A DNA stretch of 64,000 bases, taken from Taudactylus pleione (taxonomy: Eukaryota; Chordata; Amphibia; Anura; Myobatrachidae). The stretch lies in assembly GCA_031769625.1 (NCBI GenBank), contig JAUIMM010000016.1, positions 12,001,501-12,065,500 on the forward strand. Direction: 5' to 3'. The notes under the pieces were generated by a model that did no database searches, was not told the origin of the DNA, and worked only from the letters and a program-made list of their open reading frames with translations. The number at the start of each line of letters is the position of its first letter. The stretch's first letter is position 1. Positions 23,541 to 33,382 of the stretch are shown here, piece by piece. Made by a program: the position numbers and the translations under genes.

Positions 23541-24559
23541 CTAGGGGGTGTTTTGCAACCCCCCGTCTCCCTGTGTCCATAGGTCTCCACTCTAAAATAA
23601 CTTCCCACCCCAATAGGCAATAGACCACCCCAATGGACATAAATCCTAATAATAACACACCCCACACCCCATTAGTAGTAACCAAATTCACTTTGCTAAA
23701 CCAATGATCCCCCTCGTTAAAAAGCCCGTTTCTTTTCCCCCTTCCTCCTCCTACACTGTGACCAATATAATATTTTTTCATTATTGTACCCCTCACCCTC
23801 TTCCAGCATCATATTTCTCTGTATTACCCCTCCCCACCCCCACTTATGCTATTCCCCCCTCCTGGTTACAACAGAACACCCATGGGCATACGCCCCCCTC
23901 CCCCATATTCAGTGCACGACGGAGTGCGTGAGGATCTGCCCCCCCTTCTGAAGCTGATCTCTGCACTTGCAGAGATCAGCCAAATAGTGCTTGGAATGGA
24001 ACTAAAGGGGAATGATTCTGGGAAATGATTCCGGAAGGGATGTCAGTGGTCACAGACTGCCACATCACTTCCTGTGATCCAGGGAGTAAGAGGAGATGTG
24101 TTCTGCACAAGTACAGAATGGATCTCTTCTGCATGTGATTTGACCTTGCCAGCTGAAGTACTGCTGGCTGCAGTCACATCACAGGCAACCTTGCCAATTA
24201 AGGGGTTAAGCTAAGTGTCTTTGACTGTGTCTTCCACTCTGTCTGTGGGCTGCAGCTGCTTGCATCATATTATGATTCTATGTCAGTGTCAATGTCCAAG
24301 GTTTGGTATAACCATAGTATAAGACTAAAAAGAGCATATTTATCACAATCTGCATCTCATATTGTATGTAATTGAATCTGCCTCTATAAATAAAACTACC
24401 TAAAGGTAGGTGCAAGCTATGCCCCCCATTGAACTTGCCACACCGCATGGCACAAACTACACACCCTGTGCTGACCACACCCACACAGCACTAGTCACAC
24501 CCCCTGTAGTGGCACACAATAGGCCCTTAATGAATTTCAGCACCAGGCCAATGTCGAAC
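23540..24559. other. No gene seen
   Basis: Pyrimidine-rich between 23550 and 23900 ('cacccc' words); nothing assigned. Confidence 0.3.
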
Positions 24560-24562
24560 TTA

Positions 24563-25111
24563 GGGCCTGATTCAGACCCACTCGCGAGCGGCTGTCCGCT
24601 CGCAAGTGGGTCGATGTTATGCACTGAGCATGCGCACAACGGAGGGAGCTCCATCGTGCGCATGCGCCAAACGCGACGAGCGAAGGAAAGTCCTTCGCTC
24701 GTTGTGTCCGATCAAAGGGGGCGTGCTGTCAATGTTGATTGACAGCACGCCCCCTTTGGTGGGCGTGCCGGGGGCGTGCCTCCCTGACGGGGGCGTTCCC
24801 ACGGGAACGCCTCCCGTCAGAAGCCGGCCCACTGACATCACTAGTGATGTCAGTGGGAGTGATTTTGGCTCTGATAGAGCCAAAATCACTCCGGAGCTTG
24901 CGGTTGAAAACCTCAACCGCAGGCTCCGGCTCGCAATTTCGATGGTCGCGATGGTCTCGACCATCGCGGCCATCAAAAAGCACGCTCGTATAGCCTGTGG
25001 GTGGTGACCCACAGCTATACGAGCGTCCAGGAGGACGCTCCATGAAAATGGAGCCCGGCCCTCATTCAGAGCGTGCGCTCTGCTCAGAGCGTACGGCTCT
25101 GAATGAGGGCC
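24563..25111. mobile_element. Harbinger-like MITE tiled by consecutive hairpins
   Basis: Termini 'gggcctgattcagac' and (inverted) 'gaatgagggcc' are flanked by a TTA duplication (24560-24562, 25112-25114). Inside, perfect or near-perfect hairpins follow one another: 24575-24612, 24676-24702, 24713-24758 (21-bp stem, 4-nt loop), 24785-24818, 24828-24857 (30-bp perfect palindrome), 24856-24892, 24893-24927, 24950-24976, 24983-25025, 25020-25039 and 25062-25107. GC content is much higher than the surroundings. Long overlapping open frames on both strands follow from the palindromes and are not genes. Confidence 0.85.
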
Positions 25112-25328
25112 TTAATCTGGCACTGATTAGGACAACCCTTTCTCTGGCTTTTTGGAGGTCTATCGCTAGTTAACTCCTCCTTCATCTATTTGCACATATT
25201 ATTGCCATGCCTTTCAAACCACTGGGTACACCCAGTTTGTCAGATGGTTACACCCCTTCAGCAGGCACCTACTATTGCAATCCACTGGTTTCCCAGTCTG
25301 ACATTGAGTCCAAAAGTCTTATGGCAGA
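25112..25328. other. No feature seen
   Basis: Short spacer between the MITE and the PLE terminal repeat. Confidence 0.3.
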
Positions 25329-26092
25329 AAATAAAACTTAGGTGCTCATGATGATGTTCAATCTCTATGCTATAGAGTCAATAACAATAGGAGAGGGGTC
25401 CAGTGACTGGGAGGTTAGTGTCCCGTACCTCCGTTTGGCCCTATATTACCCGGTGAGTCACTGTCCTGTGGTGTAGCTTTCTTCTGCCCTGATTTGTACT
25501 GGATCATCTGGAGTGCTGGGCGGTAGGTGGTGGTTTGTTTCGGGACCGTGGTTCCTGGTGCTTGTCCTCAACTCCTGGATTCCAGTGTGTGTGGACATCC
25601 AGGTTTTCCATTCTCGCGAAGTCCCGTCTCTGGTGGTGATACAGAATACCGTCTGCAAACAGTGCAAATAATGGTCTGTCAGACCGAACAAGTGTTTTAT
25701 GTAGCTTCTGAAGTGTAACGGCTTTAAAGGCCTTCTTCAAGAAATGTGATGGGATATTGTGGACATCTGCTTCTTATCCCTATGTCGTGGTGATGTCATT
25801 TGTGGGCTGGAATCCTTGTTGCCCATGTGATAAATAAGGCTATCCATGTTAACTGTTACTCTGCTGTTTTCACATTCTGCATGTGCAGAATGTGTACCCA
25901 TTTACCTTATTATAAATGGATTTATGTGATATTTTCTTGTGTTTATATAAGATTCATTGTAATACATCGTCTTCAGTTTCCGAATGGTGCATGGTTCTGA
26001 TTGCATGGTGTCTAGCCCTTATAGATGTTTTTATTGATCTTGTGTTTGTAAATTTGTGTTCCCCTATCAGACCCCAGTGTACCTGGATTACA
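25329..26092 (-). repeat. PLE terminal repeat, copy 2 (solo)
   Basis: Homologous to 14280-15078, same orientation. No PLE coding sequence adjoins it, so it is a solo terminal repeat or a heavily 5'-truncated insertion. Hammerhead-derived motif at 25711-25742. Confidence 0.55.
25711..25742 (-). ncRNA. Degenerate hammerhead-like motif
   Basis: Minus strand: 'TTCTTGAAGA', helix 'aGGCC tttaaa GCC', then 'GTTACAC' where GAAAC is expected; the catalytic A residues are lost. Confidence 0.4.
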
Positions 26093-26332
26093 GGAGAATG
26101 TTTTAGTGAAACATCGGGACTGATAGTGTAGTGTACACACCCATGTGGCTCTGGCTACACCCACACAATACTGATCATCGTTCCTTCCCTTTTCAGCATA
26201 GGTTCTTGAACATTTTCAGCCCCAGGCCCATTTTGCCCATAATCCGTCTCTGGCTTTTACAAAAATTACATACAAGAATACATAGGCTTTGTCCCATTTT
26301 TGTCCCATTCAGGACAGATGGTTGGTTGATAC
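26093..26332. other. No feature seen
   Basis: Contains 'tagtgaaacatcggg' near 26105, a possible further PLE-end remnant, not resolved. Confidence 0.3.
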
Positions 26333-26824
26333 AGGGGGTGATTCAGAGGTGGATGCAGTTGCAGTAGTGACTGCAACTTTTTCTTGCTGTAGCTACTGCA
26401 TCTTTATGGTAATGGCGTGGCCAATAGGCATCCTATTGAGATGCCCACATGGTGTAGTGCGTATCCATCAATGTGCATAGAAAGATGCTCTATCAGCGCA
26501 CCATTGGCCTCACTATTGGACATTGCAGCTGTGCAGGCATAGAATGTCCAACTGACTGGCCACTGGTATGAATGAAACTGCGTCTTTATATGCAGTAACT
26601 CACACCAACACACCCACACTATGCTCGTGTCTGTTAGAAAACCTCCCTAGTTACCACCCAGAAACACCCATCTAAATTCCATGTATCTCCATGCAATTTT
26701 GATCTGCATCTCTATTCTGTAACCATCGGGGCACATGCACAGTGCATCTCGGATTTATATGCAACAGGAAAACATTGGCCATTTCCGCCCAATGCTTTCC
26801 CTGCATCCACGTCTGAATTACTCC
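26333..26824. mobile_element. GGGGGTGATTCAG MITE, 492 bp
   Basis: The ends 'gggggtgattcagaggtgg' and the complement of 'ccacgtctgaattactcc' are inverted over about 25 bp. ACA flanks both sides (26330-26332, 26825-26827). Confidence 0.75.
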
Positions 26825-27037
26825 ACAGTGTTTAAACTGGCCATACACCTAAAGATTATCTTTCCAAACAGTCAACTAGGAAATCTGGTAATGTATGGGA
26901 GCAACTTACAATTGCCTATTACCACACACTGGAAACTGGATGAAAACATTAATTTAGCCAAATTTTTCAAATCAAATGGATTTAACCAATCTTTTTGAAC
27001 AGCTGTTTTTGTACATGTTTTGGAGCAAGTAGTTGAG
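26825..27037. other. Fragment of a 'ggccatacacctaaagat' MITE
   Basis: 'ctggccatacacctaaagat' at about 26838 matches, inverted, the sequence at 29920-29988. The right end is not defined. Confidence 0.4.
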
Positions 27038-27411
27038 CAGAGGTGGCACTGGTGAGCAGCAGATTCTGTGTGGGGCAGGAGAGATCCACCCACACAGACT
27101 AGAAAAGCATTGTGGGAAGATGCCTAATTGCTGCCTTGTGGATAGAGCTCAGGTGTGGGCTGATGAGAAGGCAGACAGTCAGGCTGCTGTGGGAAACAGT
27201 CTATGTGGGATTGTGGCAGCAAGAGAGCCCAGTGAAGCTAAGCGAGCCATTGGGGGCCAGGAGGTCTGTGTCTGGACCTTGCAGGAGGCAAGGGGGACCA
27301 CAAATTTATTCCCATACACTGGAAGCAAAAAAGAAGGGATCAGAACGTACTGTAGACGTAACTGATGAGGCGCTGCTTAGTGGTGTAAATATCCAATAGT
27401 AAAGTGAGCTG

Positions 27412-27446
<35 letters not shown>

Positions 27447-28115
27447 GATATCTTGGGGGTAATTAGCTTGGCAGAGGGTGGATTGGTGCAGTGTTTAGGT
27501 GCTTGATGAGGGTCCACACACAGCTTTCCAGTAAAATAAATGAGTTGGTGCTTTACTTCCAGCAGGGAAAATCAGGTACAACACAAAGGAACAGAAAATA
27601 ATAAACAACCTAGCCCTTGTTTAGGGTGTCTAACTCACTTCTTGAGCCCTCTCTATCGTGGTGCAGCTAGTCTGCCAAGAAAGTCTCTACCTGCTTCTTG
27701 CAGGTCTAACGCCGGCTCCAGCCTGGCTTGGCTTGGCTGCCACAGCTACACAAATACAGTCTGGGTGGCCTTCCCTGTATCCTACAGATTTAGGCCCTGG
27801 CTTCCTCAGCCTGCAGCTTCACTGCTTTCTTGTCACACAGTCTGAGAGTTTGTTGCCCCCCCTTGCCTCCTGCAAGGTCCAGACACAGACCTCCTGGCCC
27901 CCAATGGCTCGCTTAGCTTCACTGGGCTCTCTTGCTGCCACAAGCCCACATAGACTGTTTCCCACAGCAGCCTGACTGTCTGCCTTCTCATCAGCCCACA
28001 CCTGAGCTCTATCCACAAGGCAGCAATTAGGCATCTTCCCACAATGCTTTTCTAGTCTGTGTGGGTGGATCTCTCCTGCCCCACACAGAATCTGCTGCTC
28101 ACCAGTGCCACCTCT
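27038..28115. repeat. Near-perfect inverted repeat, ~260-bp arms
   Basis: 27038-27298 and 27857-28115 are reverse complements with only isolated differences (for example 'gggattgtgg' versus 'gggcttgtgg'). The spacer is about 560 bp. Far less divergence than other repeats here, so it is recent. The right arm lies at one end of the LTR-like block 27443-28130. Confidence 0.85.
27413..27441. repeat. (AT)n microsatellite
   Basis: TA run directly left of the LTR-like block. Confidence 0.95.
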
Positions 28116-28130
28116 GGATATACTGCTGCA
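27443..28130 (-). mobile_element. Candidate LTR, minus orientation
   Basis: On the minus strand it begins 'tgcagcagtatatccagagg' and ends 'cccaagatatcaca' (TG...CA). It follows, in minus sense, an open region that ends in a purine-rich 'gcttggggagggg' tract like the polypurine tract before a 3' LTR. A second complete LTR was not found; the other copy is the partial inverted arm at 27038. The LTR interpretation is inferred. Confidence 0.4.
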
Positions 28131-29186
28131 TATCCCCCTCCCCAGCTTGAAACCCCTGGGTTCAGCGACATGGGACGAGGCATTCTCATGACGATGTCCC
28201 TCTTCACTCTCCTCATGAGGGAAATCAACTGTATCCACGGTCATACAGACTCTTGCGATCTCTGGGGGTCTCATCCTCCAGATTCCAGAATTTATTTTCC
28301 TCTGAACTTTTTTCCTCACTTCTTGCTTTCTTTATGCAGTACTTGAGGGTCATCCCTAGGTACCACATCAGGCATCAAGAACTTAAGTTACTTTTCCCAA
28401 AGTGACAAACTTCATCTTTACTCTTGCCACTTAAAGGCACATCTTTTGGCCAACTTCTACTTGTCACATCTTTAATCTTCAGCCTTATAGCCCTGTATTG
28501 GCTACTGGCATACTTCACTGATGGCGCTTTGAAAGAAGAGGAGCTATCAGTATCTTGAGAGTCATCAGCATCACAAATTCTGGACCTTGGCTTTATGTCA
28601 ACAGACAACATACTGGCACAGTCACCCTCAAATTCCGGATTCCCGTGTCCACATAGGATACTTGAATATTTACTCCATTGATCAACATAATTTATCTCAC
28701 GGCTTTGATGGCTATCTGCCACTTCATTAAGGCATAGGTATCTTGGACTTTCTTGTGCTCCCGATTTTTCAGCCTTGAAAATCTGATGAACAATTTCAAC
28801 ATGTTCCACCAGCAAAGAAGTTCACTCTCCACAGAGGTCTTTATTTTCCAATTCACTTTAGCTGGACATTTTGCTTCAAGCTTTGTAATTTGAGACCACT
28901 TTACTTCCTCACAGATAAATCCAGCAGTACTGCAAATTCCATCCTGCTTGCATGAAGGCATTGTTTTACATACATGAGTATTCTTTTTCAGAAGACTCTC
29001 AGAATTAACTTTCTCCAAGTTTCTGCTTTGCCCTGCAAAACTGTGTGATTGAGTCACATTCTCATCACTCTGAACACCCGGCAACAAGAGAGTCTCATCC
29101 TTTGAAGTCATCACTATCTTCATAGAATTTTGTACATCCTGTACCTTTACTTCACAGGTCATGCGACCACCATCTGTGTACGTCAA
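28131..29186 (-). pseudogene. Unrecognised ORFs, probable retroelement 3' coding region
   Basis: Two overlapping minus frames. 28692-29186 starts MTYTDGGRMTCEVKVQ and contains five Cys residues ('CKTMPSCKQDGIC', 'GFICEE', 'AKCPAK'). 28375-28815 continues in another frame with 'IVHQIFKAEKSGAQES', 'SILCGHGNPEFEGDC' and a Ser/Asp-rich stretch. The overlap suggests one ORF broken by a frameshift. A third stretch (down to 28131) runs into the LTR-like block. No domain I recognise. Position just upstream of a candidate 3' LTR suggests a retroelement product, but a host-gene fragment is not excluded. Confidence 0.35.
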
Positions 29187-29240
29187 TTCTTTATTATATA
29201 TATATATGGAGGATGGTCTAGCCTCACAAACAAATAGAAA

Positions 29241-29911
29241 TATAACAAGAACAAAACAGTGCTAAGAATACAAACATGAACATGAAAAATGTAACACAAT
29301 TTAATATCAAAAGGTAATCATTTGTACAAGTAAAACACATGTAAATATATAGATATAACTATATCAGCACAATGAGAAGAAAATAAAAATAAAAGGATAA
29401 AAAGTCACCCATTCCACATGGACAGAAATTATGTCCAGAATATAGCAATGTTTCTAGGAGCAAATATTCAGATTAAAGAACCTCATTCAGAGTCAGTCGT
29501 AAGCGGCCGCTCGGTCGTACGCATCCGATGTTTCCAAACCATGCATGCGTACGGTTAGTTGTGCGCATGTGCGTACGAGACCTTGCGATCCAAAATGCTG
29601 TCGATCGTATGGCTTACGAGCAGGAAGTTGCTTCCGAGAGTTGATTGACATGAATGGCCATTTGTGGGTGTTGACGGGGGTGGTAGTCTAAAAACGCAGG
29701 TGTTCCTCACCGTTTTCAGGGCGTTTTAGGGGCATACATAAATTAACTGCTACGACCGACATAGAAGGCCGGAAGTATATTGTGCTGATATAGTTATATC
29801 TATATATTTACATGTGTTTTACTTGTGCATATGATTACCTTTTGATATTAAATTGTGATACATTTTTCATGTTCATGTTTGTAATCAGAGCAATGTTTTT
29901 TTCTTGTTGTA
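29241..29911. repeat. Inverted repeat, ~130-bp arms around a 400-bp centre
   Basis: The left arm 29241-29372 ('catgaacatgaaaaatgt', 'ttaatatcaaaaggtaatca', 'agatataactatatcagcac') is mirrored at 29779-29911. The centre carries 'cctcattcagagtcagtcg' and 'tacgaccgac', giving a second, weaker inverted pair, so a MITE inside the foldback is likely. Confidence 0.75.
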
Positions 29912-29988
29912 CTCCCATACATTGCCAGATATTAGCTCCAACCAGCCAACTAGTTGGACTGTGGGAAAGATAATCTTTAGGTGTATGG

Positions 29989-30301
29989 TAGAGATGTGTG
30001 GTTTGGAATTTCGTGAATCCGGATAGATCCGAGCCGCAGTTCTAATCTTCTGAGGAGATCCAGATAAATCTGAGTCGCAATTCTAATCTTCCAGCAGTTT
30101 GGATTTCGGATTTCAAATCTGAATTTAAGGTTTTGGATTGCAAAAATTACATGATTTTAGCTGTTTTTAAAAACTTTTTAGATTTTTTGTTTAAAAAACC
30201 AGATCCAAAACCAAAACACTTGAGGGTAGTTTTGCAAAACCAAAACACAAAGATAAATGCAGATCCAAAATCAAAACACATGAGTCAACCGCACATCTCT
30301 A
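29989..30301. mobile_element. hAT-type MITE, 313 bp
   Basis: Ends 'tagagatgtgtgg' and 'ccgcacatctcta' are inverted. The interior has long stretches like 'ggatttcggatttcaaatct' against 'aaccaaaacac'. The flanks 'gtgtatgg' and 'atatatag' agree at 5 of 8 positions, the rest being G/A differences, compatible with a decayed 8-bp duplication. It sits inside the terminus of another MITE (29920-29988 and 30304-30320). Confidence 0.7.
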
Positions 30302-30771
30302 ATATATAGCCAGCTTTAGACAAACTGAGAACTAGTTTCCTCTCGGATACATAAAAAATACATTACATGGAAATGTTTACATAACAACTATATATGTTAG
30401 AAAAAGTCCTTTTATGTTTGATCAAATTGCATTTCACCTTTAATGGGTATGTGGTTACTATGTTGATATCATAATGTCGACATTCTTACTGTCGAAATAC
30501 ATAATGCGAATGTTGACGTGTCAAATGTCGACTTTGAGACCCTGTCGACATTTTGAATGTCAACATTCATACTATCTTGACATTCTCCTGTTAACATTCT
30601 GAAAGTCGAACTAATATACCACATCCCTTTAATGTCCTACGTAAAGCACCAACCGTAGCTCAAATAATTATGAAAAATTACTGTGCTGGTGTGAGCAAAA
30701 TACGACTTATATATTGTATAAAATTCTTTAGATTATTTATTAATAAACTAATAAAACCATACACATACAGC
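30302..30771. other. No gene; contains an 'atgtcgacatt' palindromic tract
   Basis: 30450-30625 repeats 'aatgtcgac', 'gtcgacattt' and 'atgtcaacatt' words in both orientations with inverted ends ('ggtatgtggttacta' / 'taatataccacatcc'), consistent with a small palindromic element. A similar word pair is at 63855-63895. Confidence 0.5.
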
Positions 30772-31380
30772 TAGGGCAGCCATCAGGGGGTGGAGACTGG
30801 AGTCCGGGGCCCGGACACTCGGGGGCCCATCCACTCCTACCCACCTGCCACTGCACTCAGGACCACCATCAGGAGGGGAACTGCTGGGACTGCCATCAGG
30901 GAGGACTGCTTGTCACCCGCTCGCTTGCTACCCTCTGCTGCTACCCGCTGCTGCTACCCTCTGCTAGCCTACAAGGAGATGGTGACATGGTGCTTGTGAT
31001 GTCATCACGCTGATAGAGTAGACAGAGGATCCATGGTCTGTGAGGAGGACTGAGGAGCAACAAGAAGTAGAAGGTAAGTGTTGGGTTGGGGCTGGCGGGT
31101 TGGGACATGCTATGGGGCTGACTGCATGGGGCTGGGTTGGGACTTGCTGCCTTGGGCCGGCTATCTAGTGCTGGGACTTGCTGTGAGGCTGACTGCCAGG
31201 GGCTGGAGCTGAATGCCTGGGGCTGGCTCCCTGGGGTTAGGCTGGGACTTGCTGACTGGCTGGAGCTGGCTATCTGGGGTTGGGGATTGCTGTGGGACTG
31301 ACTGGATAGCCTCATGATTTTTTTTACCAAGTCCTGGTTAACCTTGGGAACCTAATTAGATTGTCCGGCAGTGGTATGTT
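30772..31380. repeat. GC-rich tract with 'ggggctggctgactg' imperfect repeats
   Basis: 30772 starts 'agggcagccatcaggggg', like a hAT MITE end. 31080-31310 is a run of imperfect 'ggctggg.cttgctg' units. A matching right end was not identified. Confidence 0.4.
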
Positions 31381-31386
31381 AATTTT

Positions 31387-31445
31387 GGAGAACAGCAACG
31401 CGTTTCAGCCACTGCTGTGGCCTTTTTCAAGCTGGTTTGTTCTCC
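31387..31445 (-). ncRNA. Hammerhead-like fold, PLE-type
   Basis: Minus strand: outer helix 'GGAGAACA...TGTTCTCC', box 'CTTGAAAAA', stem II 'GGCCAC agca GTGGCT', then 'GAAACGCGTTG'. This has the full layout of a hammerhead with a near-intact core. The first box differs from CUGANGA. No PLE coding sequence adjoins. Confidence 0.5.
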
Positions 31446-31793
31446 TTCTGCACATAAGGGCCTATTTATAGCACCATATGCACCATATTCACAGTCGAAT
31501 TCATTAATTACAATCAGGTGTTTCTCATTATACTTAATTCCCTTGTAAGCACTTAACTAGTATATTTAAAGCTCGTTATAACCATATACAATGTACAGCA
31601 TATACAAACACATTTATAAATTATCACTTTTAAAATACCTTTTTTTATTCATCTTTTTATCTTAGCAGAGTTTCATATTAATTTACTATTTCATAATCCT
31701 CATTATATAAAGAGAGTTTAAAGCAAAAGGTCTAAAACAAAGAGAGGAGATCCCTTATATCAATTAAATAATTTATAAAGATTTTCATCTCAA
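31446..31793. other. No gene seen
   Basis: AT-rich, possibly continuing the PLE terminus to the left; nothing else supported. Confidence 0.3.
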
Positions 31794-31849
31794 ATCATTA
31801 AAATTATATCTTACTAGTGTCATATATATTATATATATATATATTATAT

Positions 31850-31892
<43 letters not shown>

Positions 31893-31921
31893 TGACACTA
31901 GTAAGATATAATTTTAATGAT
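31794..31921. repeat. 128-bp AT-rich palindrome
   Basis: The arms starting 'atcattaaaattatatctta' and ending in the exact complement match perfectly for at least 51 bp each; the centre is (AT)n. Able to form a cruciform. Confidence 0.9.
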
Positions 31922-31952
31922 ATAATTTATAATTTAAATTATATATATATAT

Positions 31953-32120
31953 TAGGGGTGAGCGGGTTCGGTTTTACTCGGATTTACTCAGATCTTTAAA
32001 CGGCATTTTATTGGCTATCGCCTATCATGTGTTCTGGATAGCCAATATAATAAATCCGAATTTGCGGTAAAGTGGCGATAAGAACTGAGTAAATCCGAGT
32101 AAAACCGAGCCTGCACATCC

Positions 32121-32123
<3 letters not shown>
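31953..32123. mobile_element. hAT-type palindromic MITE in (AT)n
   Basis: Ends 'taggggtgagcgggttcgg' and 'cctgcacatcccta' are inverted; inner arms 'ttactcggatttactcag' and 'actgagtaaatccgagtaa' pair. Flanked by 'atatatat' on both sides, which fits an 8-bp hAT duplication but is also just the (AT)n target. Confidence 0.8.

Positions 32124-32162
<39 letters not shown>
32124..32162. repeat. (AT)n microsatellite
   Basis: TA run adjoining the MITE. Confidence 0.95.
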
Positions 32163-32173
<11 letters not shown>

Positions 32174-32424
32174 GTATATATTTTTTTCCATACATACACA
32201 TTCACATATATAATTTTGTTTTTATAATTTTATATTCTTTTTATTTTTATACATTAATATTGTTTATTGGCTGAAAAGTTGGCATTTTTGTAGGTCAATC
32301 AATCCTTATAACTGTATATAGATTTACTGATATGCACACTAAAGATAGTAATAGTGTTGCAGATATTCACTTTAAACAGGAAGATTGGACATTTCAAACT
32401 CAGTGACAGTTTCTTATGTATGTG
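32163..32424. other. No feature seen
   Basis: AT-rich spacer. Confidence 0.3.
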
Positions 32425-32432
32425 TGTGCACA

Positions 32433-33038
32433 CAGGGCCGTAATTAGGGTGGTGCGACCTGTGCCATGGCACAGGGCACCACAGGGCAGGGGGCGCTGTT
32501 TGGGGTTGTCAATTTTCTGTTTATTATCATTTTCACTTATACAGTAGCTTCCTCTTATTTTATCCCCAGCATCTCCTACTTGCCAGGGGCGTCTTAAGAG
32601 AGGAAGGGGCCCGTGTGCACTCCCCGTGCGGGGCCCCCTCCTCTCTTCCCAGTGGCTGGCCAGCCGCCAAAGCATTAGTAGACTCTGGGCACTAGAGTGT
32701 GCCCAGAGTCTACTGCGCATGCGCAGAACCCCGAAAAAATGGCCGCGGTGGCCATTTTCCGGTGTTCTTAGCAGCGCTGACACCCACCACGGGACCACGG
32801 ACAGGTAAGTTTAAAATAATATGGGTGCAGGGTGTGCGGTGCAGGACCCCCCTGGACACACTGCACCCATTATAGATACGCCACTGCTACTTGGCCCTAT
32901 CTCGTCCCTGGCCCTTCCCCATGAGTCCATGGCCCATTTTTGGGCTCACGTCTTACAGCATGTCCCTATTTCAAAAATATGGGGGGATACTAATTCTCTT
33001 TCTGGCATAGGGCAACAAAAAGTCTAGTTATGGCTCTG
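32433..33038. mobile_element. hAT-type MITE upstream of CLCA, carrying a nested MITE
   Basis: Ends 'cagggccgtaattaggg' and 'tctagttatggctctg' are inverted. The flanks 'tgtgcaca' (32425-32432) and 'tgtgcacg' (33039-33046) agree at 7 of 8 positions, the hAT signature. It ends about 220 bp before the TATA-like box of the CLCA gene. Confidence 0.85.
32584..32886. mobile_element. Nested hAT-type MITE, 303 bp
   Basis: Ends 'caggggcgtcttaag' and 'tatagatacgccactg'. Duplication 'ctacttgc'/'ctacttgg' (32576-32583, 32887-32894), 7 of 8 matching. It lies inside the MITE 32433-33038 and is therefore younger. Includes inverted 'gactctgggcactagagtgt' words. Confidence 0.85.
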
Positions 33039-33255
33039 TGTGCACGTTCATACCTCTATTTAACCTATATGTGTGTACCCATCTTCATTACGCAAAAACC
33101 TCATATAAAAACCAACAGTAGATACGCCTAAATGTATGTTTCCTACTTCCACAAAGAATCAAACGGAAGAAAAAACAGGAAATACATTACATAATTTTCC
33201 TATAAAGTTGTTTTTTTATATCGCCCTGCATTGTAAATTGCTCATCACTCACTGT

Positions 33256-33264
33256 TATAAAAAG
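33256..33264 (+). promoter_or_regulatory. TATA-like box of the CLCA gene
   Basis: TATAAAAAG, 127 bp before the ATG. A start site about 25-35 bp downstream would give a 5' leader near 90-100 nt without an upstream intron. The placement is inferred; no transcript evidence is available here. Confidence 0.5.
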
Positions 33265-33382
33265 ATATGACAGTGTACGTGCAGTATCCACCAGTAGTAA
33301 GAGAGGCAATACAGATCACAGGAAAAGGCATCAGCAGTCTACAGTACTTCCAATCAATGCAAGTACTGTGCACAGGCACACC

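Noticed and set aside
24606..25043. Overlapping open frames on both strands above 100 residues
   Set aside because: Produced by GC-rich mirror hairpins; the same peptides appear forward and reversed across frames.
27033..27399. Open frames of about 100 residues
   Set aside because: They read the left arm of the inverted LTR-like repeat; the same peptide appears on the other strand in the right arm.
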